In this document: piece after piece, positions 52,336-60,843 of the stretch
Layout of the letters: each line of letters opens with the position of its first letter
How positions within the stretch are numbered: the stretch's first letter is position 1
Assembly: GCF_013409045.1 (NCBI RefSeq)
Contig: NZ_JACCBT010000001.1
Span: forward strand, 5,766,001-5,830,000
Length of the DNA stretch: 64,000 nt
Direction: 5' to 3'
Source of the DNA: Actinomadura citrea
GTDB lineage: Bacteria > Actinomycetota > Actinomycetes > Streptosporangiales > Streptosporangiaceae
The notes under the pieces: model-generated
Seen by the model: only the letters and a program-made list of their open reading frames with translations
What the model was told of the DNA's origin: nothing
Database searches by the model: none
Program-made: the position numbers and the translations under genes

Positions 52336-53772
52336 GTGCTTCCTCCAGAGCCGGACCTCGTCCGGGACCTCATCGAGTGGCTGCCCCGGCAGCGGTGGTT
52401 CGGCGGCAAAGACGGCCCCATCCACGACCTCACCATCGGCACCGCCACCGAACTCAGAACCGGCGACCCCGCCCTGCACCACCTCATACTCGACGTCCGC
52501 CAGGACGACACCACCGACCACTACCAGCTCCTCCTCGGCGCCCGCCGCGACCTGCCCGACCGGCTCCGGCACGTCGAGATCGGCGGGCCCTGCGGCGACC
52601 GGTCCGCGAAGGTGCGGCTGTACGACGCCGCGCACGACCCGGACCTGACCCGGGTGCTGCTGGACGCCCTGGCGGACGGGGCGTCCGCGGGCCCGCTGCG
52701 GTTCCACCACGCCGACGGCGCCCGCATCCGGACGGACCTGACGAGCCTGCCCATGACCGCCGAGCAGAGCAACACCTCGTTACTGTTCGGCGACGAGTAC
52801 ATCTGCAAGCTGTTCCGCCGCCTGTCCCCCGGCGTCAACCTCGATCTGGAGGTCAACCTCGCCCTCTCCCGGCGGGGCTGCGCGCACGTCCCGGCCGTCC
52901 TCGGCTGGATCGAGCTGGACCCGGGGCACGGGGCACGGGCCGGCGGGGGCGGGGAGCCGGTCACGCTCGCCCTCCTGTCGGACTACCTGCACACCGGCGT
53001 GGACGGGTGGGGCCTCGCGATCGCCAGCGTCCGCGACTGGTTCGCGCACACGCCGCCGCCCGGCGGCGACGAGTGGGCCGAGCTGGACGCGAGTGCCGCC
53101 GGCGGCGACTTCGCCGCCGAGGCCGAACGGCTCGGCGCGGCCACCGCCGAGGTGCACCGGGCGCTCGCCGACGCGTTCGGCGTGACGGTCGTCCCGGCCG
53201 GAGAGGTCCGCGCGATGGCCGCGCGGATGAACGCCGAACTGACCGGCACCTGCCGAGCGGTGCCCGGCCTCGCGCCCCACGCCAAGGCGCTCACGGAGGC
53301 GTTCCTGGACCTGGCCGCGCGGGCCGAGCCGCTGCCCGTCCAGCGCGTGCACGGCGACTACCACCTCGGGCAGGTCCTGCGCACCGAGTCGGGGTGGACG
53401 GTGCTGGACTTCGAGGGCGAGCCGGCGCGGACCCAGAGCGAGCGCCGGGCCCTCGCGCACCCGCTGCGCGACGTCGCCGGGATGCTCCGCTCGTTCGAGT
53501 ACGCCGCGCGGTTCCTCATCACCAAGGCCGGCGCGGTGCCGAGCGAGTCGGGGCCGCGGCTGGAGACCCGGGCGCACGCCTGGGCGGCGCGCAACCGCGC
53601 GGCGTTCTGCCGCGGCTACGCGGCGGGCGGCGGACCGGATCCGGCCGCGCATTCGGTGCTCATCCGCGCATTCGAATTCGAGAAGGCCGTCTACGAGGTG
53701 CGTTACGAAGCGCAGAACAGGCCGGCCTGGCTCGCCGTTCCGCTGAAATCTCTGGCCCATCTGACCGCATGA
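52336..53772 (+). CDS. mak: maltokinase Mak (Pep2)
   Basis: The 478-residue kinase phosphorylates maltose to maltose-1-phosphate for GlgE. The N-terminal cap has IEWLPRQRWFGGK; the kinase fold has VQRVHGDYHLGQVL (catalytic loop) and TVLDFEGEPARTQSERR (metal-binding loop), and SFEYAARFL follows. The stop of treS lies 2 bp before the GTG at 52336. Some actinomycetes carry a TreS-Mak fusion; here the genes are separate. glgB does not follow. The segment 52400-52560 shares the C/A-ending codon bias of glgE and treS. Confidence 0.93.
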   Translation: MLPPEPDLVRDLIEWLPRQRWFGGKDGPIHDLTIGTATELRTGDPALHHLILDVRQDDTTDHYQLLLGARRDLPDRLRHVEIGGPCGDRSAKVRLYDAAHDPDLTRVLLDALADGASAGPLRFHHADGARIRTDLTSLPMTAEQSNTSLLFGDEYICKLFRRLSPGVNLDLEVNLALSRRGCAHVPAVLGWIELDPGHGARAGGGGEPVTLALLSDYLHTGVDGWGLAIASVRDWFAHTPPPGGDEWAELDASAAGGDFAAEAERLGAATAEVHRALADAFGVTVVPAGEVRAMAARMNAELTGTCRAVPGLAPHAKALTEAFLDLAARAEPLPVQRVHGDYHLGQVLRTESGWTVLDFEGEPARTQSERRALAHPLRDVAGMLRSFEYAARFLITKAGAVPSESGPRLETRAHAWAARNRAAFCRGYAAGGGPDPAAHSVLIRAFEFEKAVYEVRYEAQNRPAWLAVPLKSLAHLTA

Positions 53773-53923
53773 TCAAAGACACTGAAGGCCGTCTCCAATT
53801 TCCCACCATGATCACGTAAAATCGGCTCGCTCTCACAAATTCCGTGCCGATCAACGGGTACCCGTTCCCTCGGCGGGATGATGATCACCTGCCGAAATCC
53901 GAACGGAAACGGAGAGCAGAGGA

Positions 53924-54922
53924 ATGCCCACTGCACGCCACTCGCAGGAGACCGAAGGCGCAAGCGGAACGAACGCGGGCCATACCGGCCGCGGTCGGGC
54001 GGCCGACCGAAAACGGGGCATGCTCCGAACGGCCGTCACGGCCACGGTGACCGGGCTCGCGCTGACGGTCCCACTGGGTTCCACGGCCTTCGCCGCGCTC
54101 AACCCGACGGTGCTGAAGAGCCTGCACCTCGACGCGGCCACCCTGGAGAAGGTCCAGGCGTACGACAAGTACCGGACGCGGGAGACCGTCCAGCGCAAGC
54201 GCGCCAAGAAGGCGCTGCGCTTCGCCCGCAAGCAGCTCGGCAAGCCCTACCGGTGGGGCGCGGACGGGCCGGGCGGCTACGACTGCTCCGGTCTCGCGAT
54301 GGCCGCGTGGCGCAGGGCGGGCGTCACGATACCCCGCGTCACCTACGCCCAGTACCGCCAAGTGGACCGGAAGGTGCAGATGGGGGATCTCCGGCCGGGG
54401 GACCTCATCTTCTTCCACGGCCGCAGCCATGTCGGCATGTACGTGGGGCACGGCCGGTTCCTGCACGCGCCCCATGCGGGGGCCAGGGTCCGCATCGACA
54501 GGTTCGGCGCGACGCGCAAGAGACAGTTCGCGGGCGCGGTACGGCCCGGCGCGCCCGCCTACAGGGAGTGGTCGCCGTCCGTGCGGGAGCTCGTCGAGAA
54601 GATCGACCGGATGAGCACGGAAAAGCGAGCCGACCAGCCCCCTGATAGCGAGCGGACCCCCCAGATTCCGCCACGAAGTAGCAAATCCCCCAAGAAATAC
54701 CATAAGCCCCCAATTACCGCCCCCGGACACATCCCGGCGAAAAAGGCCGCGCCACCCGGCGGCCACTCCACGAGGCCGGACGATTCCGCGGCACAGGCTC
54801 CGCGAAGCGACAGACCGTCGAACGAGTCAAAGCCTGAGCCCCGGCCGAGAGCCGTGGCGCACCCGAGATCCTTCTGGAACGGCCCCGGCATCGAGCCGTG
54901 GGCGAAGTACGTCGCTCCCTAG
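53924..54922 (+). CDS. secreted NlpC/P60-family cysteine peptidase
   Basis: The 332-residue product has a signal peptide or anchor at residues 33-57 (MLRTAVTATVTGLALTVPLG), then a short helical linker and an NlpC/P60 domain with catalytic Cys121 (GGYDCSGLAMAAW), His169 (RSHVGMYVGHG) and a third polar residue near 181. It would cut peptidoglycan stem peptides. Residues 225-330 are Pro/Lys/Ser-rich with A-ending codons unlike the rest of the gene. GAGAGCAGAGGA precedes the ATG. The gene follows mak by 151 bp and is not part of that operon. Confidence 0.88.
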   Translation: MPTARHSQETEGASGTNAGHTGRGRAADRKRGMLRTAVTATVTGLALTVPLGSTAFAALNPTVLKSLHLDAATLEKVQAYDKYRTRETVQRKRAKKALRFARKQLGKPYRWGADGPGGYDCSGLAMAAWRRAGVTIPRVTYAQYRQVDRKVQMGDLRPGDLIFFHGRSHVGMYVGHGRFLHAPHAGARVRIDRFGATRKRQFAGAVRPGAPAYREWSPSVRELVEKIDRMSTEKRADQPPDSERTPQIPPRSSKSPKKYHKPPITAPGHIPAKKAAPPGGHSTRPDDSAAQAPRSDRPSNESKPEPRPRAVAHPRSFWNGPGIEPWAKYVAP

Positions 54923-55021
54923 CCCCTTTCCGCCGCCCCGGTGCCGTGCGCGCGGCGCAAGGCACCGGGGGGCGCGTCACACTTGACCTGGAGGGCACTT
55001 CAGCTGCTTGGCTGGATCACC

Positions 55022-56017
55022 ATGGAGTACACCCAGCTCGGCCGTACCGGCCTGAAGGTCAGCCGCCTCGTCCTCGGCACGATGAACTTCGGCCCGTTCA
55101 CCGAGGAGCCCGACGCCCACGCGATCATGGACGCGGCGCTCGACGAAGGGATCAACTTCTTCGACACCGCGAACGCCTACGGGTGGGGCGCGAACAAGGG
55201 TCGCACCGAGGAGATCCTCGGCACCTGGTTCGCCCAGGGCGGCGGGCGCCGCGAGAAGACCGTCCTCGCGACGAAGGTCTACGCCGACATGGCCGCGCCG
55301 GACGCGCCCTGGCCGAACCAGGGCGGGCTGTCCGCGCTGCACATCCGCCAGGCCGCCGAGGCGTCACTGAGGCGGCTCGGCACCGACCACATCGACCTGT
55401 ACCAGTTCCACCACATCGACCGGACGACGCCGTGGGAGGAGATCTGGCAGGCGGTCGACGTCCTCGTCCAGCAGGGCAAGGTGCTGTACGCCGGATCGTC
55501 CAACTTCCCCGGCTGGGGCATCGCGCAGGCCAACGAGGCCGCCGCCCGGCGCGGCGCGCTCGGCCTGGTCAGCGAGCAGTGCCTGTACAACCTGGTCGAG
55601 CGGCGCGCCGAGATGGAGGTCCTCCCGGCCGCGCGGGCCTACGGGCTCGGCGTGATCCCGTGGTCGCCGCTGCACGGCGGGGTGCTCGGCGGCGTCCTGC
55701 GCAAGGAGCGCGACGGGGACGGCTCCCGGTCCCGGTCGGGCCGCGCCGCGGAGATGCTGAACGACCCGGCCGAGCGGGCGCGCGTCCAGGCCTACGAGGA
55801 CCTGTGCGGCGAGCACGGCCTGGACCCGGGCGACGTCGGCCTCGCCTGGCTTCTGACCCGCCCCGGCGTGACGGGCCCGATCGTCGGCCCGCGCGTCCGC
55901 GAGCAGCTCGACTCCGCCGTCCGCGCCACCGGACTGGACCTGCCGGAGGAGTTCCTCACCGCCCTGGACGAGATCTTCCCCGGCCCGGGCCCCGCGCCGG
56001 AGGCGTTCGCCTGGTGA
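55022..56017 (+). CDS. aldo/keto reductase
   Basis: The 331-residue TIM-barrel oxidoreductase has MEYTQLGRTGLKVSRLVLGTM, the catalytic aspartate and tyrosine in FFDTANAYGWGANKGRTEE, lysine in VLATKVYAD, histidine in YQFHHIDRTT, and NADPH-binding IPWSPLHGGVLGG and GPIVGPRVREQLDSAVRA. It reduces an aldehyde or ketone with NADPH. The ATG at 55022 starts the barrel; the frame is open further upstream. No operon partner is visible. Confidence 0.9.
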   Translation: MEYTQLGRTGLKVSRLVLGTMNFGPFTEEPDAHAIMDAALDEGINFFDTANAYGWGANKGRTEEILGTWFAQGGGRREKTVLATKVYADMAAPDAPWPNQGGLSALHIRQAAEASLRRLGTDHIDLYQFHHIDRTTPWEEIWQAVDVLVQQGKVLYAGSSNFPGWGIAQANEAAARRGALGLVSEQCLYNLVERRAEMEVLPAARAYGLGVIPWSPLHGGVLGGVLRKERDGDGSRSRSGRAAEMLNDPAERARVQAYEDLCGEHGLDPGDVGLAWLLTRPGVTGPIVGPRVREQLDSAVRATGLDLPEEFLTALDEIFPGPGPAPEAFAW

Positions 56018-56071
56018 TCCGCGGCCGCGGCCCGCGATGGCGAGACGCCCCCGCCCCGGGCCGCGGCGGGG

Positions 56072-56077
56072 TAGCGT
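56072..56077 (+). promoter_or_regulatory. -10-like TAGCGT before a leaderless start
   Basis: TAGCGT lies 7 bp upstream of GTG 56085, which has no ribosome site. This fits a leaderless transcript for the second DUF574 methyltransferase. Confidence 0.4.
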
Positions 56078-56084
56078 TCCCCCT

Positions 56085-56936
56085 GTGAACGATCAAGACA
56101 GGCCGTCCCTGGCGGACATCCCCCACGACGTCCCGACGTCCGCCCGCGCCTACGGCTGGCTGCTCGGCGGCAAGGACAACTACGAGGTCGACCGGCAGTT
56201 CATCCGGGGGCAGCTCGAACACCACCCCGCCGGGCTCGACATCACCCGGCAGAACCGCCTGTTCCTGTACCGCGCCGTCCGGTACCTGGCCGCCGAGGCG
56301 GGGATCCGCCAGTTCATCGACATGGGCTGCGGCCTGCCGACCGACGCGAACGTGCACCAGGTCGCCCGCGAGTTCGCGCCGGACGCGCGCGTCGTCTACG
56401 TGGACATCGACCCGATCGTCCTCGCGCACGGCAGGGCGCTGCTGGCCGGCGACTCCTCGACCACGGTCATCCAGGGCGACATGCGCGACCAGGACGCCAT
56501 CCTGGAGGACGCCGAGGTCGAGCGGCTGATCGACTTCGACGAGCCGGTCGCGACCCTGTTCCTGTCGGTCGGCCACCACCTGCCCGACGCCGACGACCCC
56601 CGCCGCGTCCTGAACGTGATCATGGACCGGGCCGCGCCGGGCAGCCACCTCACCTTCTCCCAGGTCGCGTGCGACGACCCGGTGCGCAGCGCCGAGATGA
56701 CCGCGCAGGTCACCGCGGCGGGCATCCCGTGGCAGACGCGGACGCCCGCCGAGATCGACGCGCTGCTGTCGGACTTCGACCCCGTCGAGCCGGGCCTGTG
56801 CAACCTGGTCGACTGGCGACCGCTGGACGTGCAGCCGCCGCTCGCCCCCGTCCCGCCCGAGCTGGAGCAGTACGAGGGCGCCTCCAGGCTGGACCGCGGC
56901 ATCTACGAGTACGGCGGGGTCCTCCGCAAGCGTTAG
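56085..56936 (+). CDS. SAM-dependent methyltransferase, DUF574 type (copy 2)
   Basis: The 283-residue product is the second DUF574 (PF04672) methyltransferase in the window. It has VPTSARAYGWLLGGKDNYEVDR, ITRQNRLFLYRAVRYL, FIDMGCGLPTDANVHQ, VYVDIDPIVLAHGRALL and VIQGDMRDQ. Differences from copy 1 are LGGKDNYE and the C-terminal extension QPPLAPVPPELEQYEG. The family is massively expanded in actinomycetes and has no assigned substrate. A terminator follows. Confidence 0.9.
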   Translation: MNDQDRPSLADIPHDVPTSARAYGWLLGGKDNYEVDRQFIRGQLEHHPAGLDITRQNRLFLYRAVRYLAAEAGIRQFIDMGCGLPTDANVHQVAREFAPDARVVYVDIDPIVLAHGRALLAGDSSTTVIQGDMRDQDAILEDAEVERLIDFDEPVATLFLSVGHHLPDADDPRRVLNVIMDRAAPGSHLTFSQVACDDPVRSAEMTAQVTAAGIPWQTRTPAEIDALLSDFDPVEPGLCNLVDWRPLDVQPPLAPVPPELEQYEGASRLDRGIYEYGGVLRKR

Positions 56937-56950
56937 AGCCACCGCGTCGA

Positions 56951-56986
56951 AGGCCGCCGTCCCGGAACCGGGACGGCGGCCTTTTC
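56951..56986 (+). terminator. Rho-independent terminator
   Basis: Arms 56951-56965 and 56968-56982 are a perfect 15-bp GC stem with a tight loop, followed by TTTTC. It ends the methyltransferase gene and is the clearest intrinsic terminator in the window. Confidence 0.85.
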
Positions 56987-57052
56987 CGTGCGGAGCGTTG
57001 CCGAAGCGGCAAGAGGAGGGGACCAAGGGGACGATTCATGTTAAGTTGCCAC

Positions 57053-57067
57053 TGAAAATCGTTTTCA
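57053..57067. promoter_or_regulatory. Zur-like box TGAAAATCGTTTTCA
   Basis: TGAAAA and TTTTCA form a perfect inverted repeat around a 3-base centre, the shape of actinomycete Zur operators. It lies 15 bp before the zinc-type substrate-binding gene in a strikingly AT-rich stretch, so a zinc-loaded Zur would shut the operon. Confidence 0.75.
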
Positions 57068-57082
57068 TTTTCAGGAGCTTCC

Positions 57083-57994
57083 ATGATGCCTGCTCAGCGC
57101 GCCCGCGTCCTCGGGGCGGGCGCCGCCCTCACCGTCTCGGCGCTCGGGTCCGCCGCCTGCGGTTCGTCCTCCGGCGCCGGTGCCGCGGAGACGGTCTCGG
57201 TCGTGGCCTCGACCAACGTGTACGGGGACATCGCGCGGCAGATCGGCGGTGACAAGGTGAAGGTGACCTCGTTCATCAGCGACCCCGCGCAGGACCCGCA
57301 CTCCTTCGAGGCGGGCACGCGCACCAGGCTCGCGCTGTCCGAGGCCGGGGTGGTCATCGAGAACGGCGGCGGCTACGACGACTTCATGGGCACGCTGCTG
57401 AGGGGGTCCGGGTCGAAGGCCCGGGTGCTCAACGCCGTCCAGATCTCCGGGAGGGCCGCCCCGGCGGGCGGGGAGCCGAACGAGCACGTCTGGTACGACC
57501 TGCCCTCCGTCGCGCGGCTGGCCGACCGGATCTCCGCCGCGCTCGCCGAGGCCGACCCCGAGGACGCGCGGACGTTCTCGTCGAACGCCGCCTCCTTCAA
57601 GGCGAGGCTGAAGGCGCTGGAGGGGAGGGTGGCGGCGGTCAGGGCCGCGCATGCGGGGGACGGCGTGGCGGTCACCGAGCCCGTCCCGGGCTACCTGCTG
57701 GAGGCGGCCGGACTGGTCGACCGGACGCCGGAGGAGTTCGGCGAGGCGATCGAGGAGGGGGACGACGTCCCGCCGCGGGCGCTGCGCGACACGCTGGCGC
57801 TGCTCTCCGGCCGGAAGGTGCGGGCGCTCGTCGCGAACGTGCAGACGAGCGGCCCGCAGACCGACAGGGTCCGCGAGGCGGCGGGCGAGGCGGACGTGCC
57901 GGTGGTGCCGGTCACCGAGACCCTCCCGGCCGGCCGGGACTACGTCACCTGGATGGACGGCACCATCGCCGCGCTCCAGAAGGCGCTGTCGTGA
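57083..57994 (+). CDS. zinc/manganese ABC transporter substrate-binding lipoprotein (ZnuA-like)
   Basis: The 303-residue product has a signal peptide with lipobox SAAC and a cluster A-I metal-binding fold: VVASTNVYGDIARQIGGDKV, SDPAQDPHSFEAGTRTRL (first ligand histidine), NEHVWYDLPSVARLADRI (second), and a C-terminal VPVVPVTETLPAGRDYVTWM. The usual third histidine region reads VTEPVPGYLLEAAGL. The Zur-like box supports zinc. ATG 57083 or 57086 follows an AGGAG site. The stop overlaps the ATPase gene. Confidence 0.9.
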   Translation: MMPAQRARVLGAGAALTVSALGSAACGSSSGAGAAETVSVVASTNVYGDIARQIGGDKVKVTSFISDPAQDPHSFEAGTRTRLALSEAGVVIENGGGYDDFMGTLLRGSGSKARVLNAVQISGRAAPAGGEPNEHVWYDLPSVARLADRISAALAEADPEDARTFSSNAASFKARLKALEGRVAAVRAAHAGDGVAVTEPVPGYLLEAAGLVDRTPEEFGEAIEEGDDVPPRALRDTLALLSGRKVRALVANVQTSGPQTDRVREAAGEADVPVVPVTETLPAGRDYVTWMDGTIAALQKALS

Positions 57995-58659
57995 TCACCT
58001 TGCGCGGCGCGACCCTGTCCTACGGCGAGCGGACCCTGTGGCGCGGGCTGGACCTCGACGTGCGGCCCGGCGAGTTCCTCGCCGTCGCCGGCTCCAACGG
58101 GTCGGGGAAGACCAGCCTGCTCAGGGTGCTGCTCGGGCTCCAGCGGCTGTCGTCGGGAACGGTCACGGTGAACGGGCGCCGTCCCCGGCGGGGCAGCGAC
58201 ATCGTCGGCTACGTCCCGCAGCACCGGACCGTCCCGCCGCACACCCCGCTGCGCGCCCGCGACCTCGTGCGGCTCGGCATCGACGGCCATCGCTGGGGTC
58301 CCTGGCGACCGCGCCGGGACGCGCGCCGCCGGGTCGAGGCCGTCCTGGCCGACGTGGGCGCCGCCGCGTTCGCCGACGTCCCGCTCGAACTCCTCTCGGG
58401 CGGCGAACTGCAGCGCGTGCGCATCGCGCAGGCGCTGGCCACCGGCCCGCGCGTCCTCCTGTGCGACGAGCCGCTGGCCTCCCTGGACGCCGAGCACCAG
58501 CGCATCGTCGCCGGACTGGTGGACCGGCGCCGCCGCGACCACGGCACCGCGGTCGTGTTCGTCACGCACGAGATCGACCCGGTCCTCCCGTTCGCCGACC
58601 GGATCCTCGACATGGGCGCCGCCCACGGTGCGCGAACTTCCCGCCAGGAGACGGCATGA
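57991..58659 (+). CDS. zinc-type ABC transporter ATPase (ZnuC-like)
   Basis: The 222-residue ABC ATPase has Walker A GSNGSGKTS near residue 35, the Q-loop in VGYVPQHRTVPPHTP, signature LSGGELQRVR, Walker B VLLCDEP and the H-loop FVTHEIDPVLPFADR. The subgroup matches metal uptake ATPases. GTG 57991 and the ATG of the permease both overlap neighbouring stops by 4 bp. Confidence 0.92.
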   Translation: MITLRGATLSYGERTLWRGLDLDVRPGEFLAVAGSNGSGKTSLLRVLLGLQRLSSGTVTVNGRRPRRGSDIVGYVPQHRTVPPHTPLRARDLVRLGIDGHRWGPWRPRRDARRRVEAVLADVGAAAFADVPLELLSGGELQRVRIAQALATGPRVLLCDEPLASLDAEHQRIVAGLVDRRRRDHGTAVVFVTHEIDPVLPFADRILDMGAAHGARTSRQETA

Positions 58660-59546
58660 GCTGGCAGGAGGCGTGGCACGAGATCTTCAACTTCCACGAC
58701 TACGGGGCGCTGCTCGGGCTGGTGCGCAACTCGCTCGTCGCGGGGGCGGTGCTCGGGCTGGTCGGCGGGTTCGCCGGGACGTTCGTCGTCATGCGCGACC
58801 TCGCGTTCGCCGTGCACGGCATCAGCGAGCTGTCGTTCGCCGGAGCGGCCGCCGCCCTGCTGGCCGGGGCGAGCGTGGCGGGCGGTTCGATCGCGGGGGC
58901 CCTGGTGGCCGCCGGGCTGATCGGGGTGCTCGGCGCGAAGGCGCGCGACCGCGGGTCGGCCATCGGCGTGCTGATGCCCTTCGGGCTCGGACTCGGCGTG
59001 CTGTTCCTTTCGCTCTACCAGGGCCGGTCGGCCAACAAGTTCGGGATCCTCACCGGGCAGATCGTCGCGATCGACGCGCCGCGGCTGTCGTGGCTGCTCG
59101 CGACGTCGGCGGTGGTGCTGGCGTGCCTGGCGGTCATGTGGCGCCCGCTGGCGTTCGCGAGCCTGGACCCGGAGGTGGCGGCGGCGCGGGGCGTGCCGGT
59201 GCGGGCGCTGTCACCGGCCTTCATGCTGGTGCTCGGCCTGGCGGTGGCCGTGTCCGTGCAGGTCGTGGGCGCGCTGCTGGTGCTCGCGCTGCTCTGCACG
59301 CCGGCCGCGGCGGCGGTGCGGGTCACCGCGTCGCCGGTGCTGGCGCCGCTGCTGAGCGCGGCGCTGGCGACGGTGTCGGTGCTGGGCGGGATCCTGCTGT
59401 CGATCGGGTCCAGCATCCCCATCAGCCCGTACGTCACCACGGTCTCGTTCCTGCTGTACGGGGCGTGCCGCGCGGCGGGCGCCGTCCGGGCCCGGCGGGG
59501 GTGGGCGGCGCGGCGGGACGCGCGGATCGGCACCGTCCCAACATGA
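58656..59546 (+). CDS. zinc-type ABC transporter permease (ZnuB-like)
   Basis: The 296-residue permease has about eight helices. GGFAGTFVVMRDLAFAVHGISELSFAG is the conserved N-terminal motif of the metal ABC-3 permease group, and VVGALLVLALLCTPAAAAV is the conserved C-terminal one. It forms the metal channel with the two preceding products. The operon is likely Zur-controlled. An Arg-rich cytoplasmic tail ends the protein. Confidence 0.92.
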   Translation: MSWQEAWHEIFNFHDYGALLGLVRNSLVAGAVLGLVGGFAGTFVVMRDLAFAVHGISELSFAGAAAALLAGASVAGGSIAGALVAAGLIGVLGAKARDRGSAIGVLMPFGLGLGVLFLSLYQGRSANKFGILTGQIVAIDAPRLSWLLATSAVVLACLAVMWRPLAFASLDPEVAAARGVPVRALSPAFMLVLGLAVAVSVQVVGALLVLALLCTPAAAAVRVTASPVLAPLLSAALATVSVLGGILLSIGSSIPISPYVTTVSFLLYGACRAAGAVRARRGWAARRDARIGTVPT

Positions 59547-59552
59547 TCTTTT

Positions 59553-59587
59553 GGCGCCCGCCCGGGATTGCGTCCCGGGCGGGCGCC
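59553..59587. terminator. 15-bp perfect hairpin after the zinc transporter
   Basis: Arms 59553-59567 and 59573-59587 pair perfectly around a 5-base loop (TTGCG), 6 bp after the permease stop. No T run follows on either side, as often in actinomycetes. A role as terminator is likely. Confidence 0.7.
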
Positions 59588-59729
59588 GCACCGCGCCCCG
59601 CGTTCCCGACATTTCGGATCCCGGATCGCCAGGTCGTTGCGATTCGCTTACCCGGGCGTGGGCATCGCCGCGACCACCACGGGAATCATCTGGACTCTTG
59701 CGACGAACGGGGCGATTGGGAGGGGCGCG

Positions 59730-60788
59730 ATGTGGGATTTCGCGGGCCGGGACACCGCTATCGACCTGGGCAGCTCGACCGTGCGCATGCATGTGAAGGG
59801 CCGCGGCGTCGTCTGCCGCGAACCGTCCCTGCTCGCGCGCTCCCGCGACACCGGACGCATCCTCGCCCTCGGCGTCCCCGCGCGGGAGATGGCCGGGCGC
59901 AATCCCGACGTCACGCTCGTGCGGCCCATCCGCGAAGGCGCGCCGACCGAGACCGACGAGGCCGAGTACCTGATGCGGCACCTGGTGCGCCGCCATCACA
60001 GGCGCCACTACACGGCGCGCCCGCGCCTGGTCGTCACGGTCCCGAGCGGGCTGACCTCCGTCCACTACCGGGCGCTGCAGTTCTCCGCCTACCAGGCGGG
60101 CGCGCGGCGCCTCACGCTCGTGCCGACGCCGATCGCCGCCGCCATCGGGATGGGCATGACCTCCTGCGGGCGGCCCGACATCACGGTGATCGCCGACATC
60201 GGCGCGGACGTCACCGACGTGGGCGTCATCGCGTTCGGCGGCCTGGTCACCTCGCACACCGCGCACGTCGGCGGGTCGGCGCTGGACCGCGCCATCGCCG
60301 CGCTCGTCCGGCAGGAGCACGGCATCGCGCTGTCGCTGGCGGGGGCGGAGGCGGCCAAGCTGGAGGTCGGCGCGGTGCCGCCGCTCGGCCGCCGCCCGGT
60401 GCGGCAGACCGTCGTGCACGGGCGCGACGTCGCGACGGGCATGCCGCGCGGCGTCGTCCTCACCACCGTGGACGTCGCCCGCGCGATCTCCGGTCCGGTG
60501 GCGCGGATCGTGGACGCGATCGGCGCCGGCCTCTCCGGCTGCTCGCCCGAGATCTCCGGCGACCTGCTCGGCGTCGGCATCACGCTCACCGGCGGCTGCG
60601 CCCGGCTGCCCGGCCTGGAGCGGCTGGTCCAGGACCGGACGGGGCTGAGCGCGCGGGTCGGGGACGACACCGGCGACGCGGCCGTGCTCGGCGCCGGGGA
60701 GGTGCTGCGGTCCGCCGGGTCGCGGGAGCCGTCCGCCCGTGAGGTCTCCCCGCGCCCGCACCTGCTGACGAGCCTGGCGGAGTACTGA
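59730..60788 (+). CDS. MreB-like actin-fold protein
   Basis: The 352-residue product is an actin/Hsp70-fold ATPase of the MreB group. DTAIDLGSSTVRMHVKGRG is the phosphate-1 loop, VVTVPSGLTSVHYRALQFSAYQAG, PTPIAAAIGMGM, VIADIGADVTDVGVIAFGG (phosphate-2) and ITLTGGCARLPGLERLVQD (adenosine motif) follow. It lacks an amphipathic N-terminal helix and mre partners, so it is an orphan MreB paralogue, not a rod-shape locus. ATG 59730 is preceded by GGGAGGGG. Actinomycetes use MreB and Mbl in spore walls. Confidence 0.85.
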   Translation: MWDFAGRDTAIDLGSSTVRMHVKGRGVVCREPSLLARSRDTGRILALGVPAREMAGRNPDVTLVRPIREGAPTETDEAEYLMRHLVRRHHRRHYTARPRLVVTVPSGLTSVHYRALQFSAYQAGARRLTLVPTPIAAAIGMGMTSCGRPDITVIADIGADVTDVGVIAFGGLVTSHTAHVGGSALDRAIAALVRQEHGIALSLAGAEAAKLEVGAVPPLGRRPVRQTVVHGRDVATGMPRGVVLTTVDVARAISGPVARIVDAIGAGLSGCSPEISGDLLGVGITLTGGCARLPGLERLVQDRTGLSARVGDDTGDAAVLGAGEVLRSAGSREPSAREVSPRPHLLTSLAEY

Positions 60789-60828
60789 CCGCGCCGCCGC
60801 GGGCGGGCGGTCGCACTCCCGTGCCGGT

Positions 60829-60834
60829 TACACT
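60829..60834 (+). promoter_or_regulatory. -10-like TACACT before the MBL gene
   Basis: TACACT ends 9 bp before ATG 60844. No Shine-Dalgarno site is seen, so a leaderless or very short leader is likely. Confidence 0.4.
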
Positions 60835-60843
60835 TCCACACCC

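Noticed and set aside
53773..53923. c-di-AMP riboswitch before the NlpC/P60 gene
   Set aside because: Wall hydrolases often have one, but the conserved ydaO-type elements were not found in this short leader.
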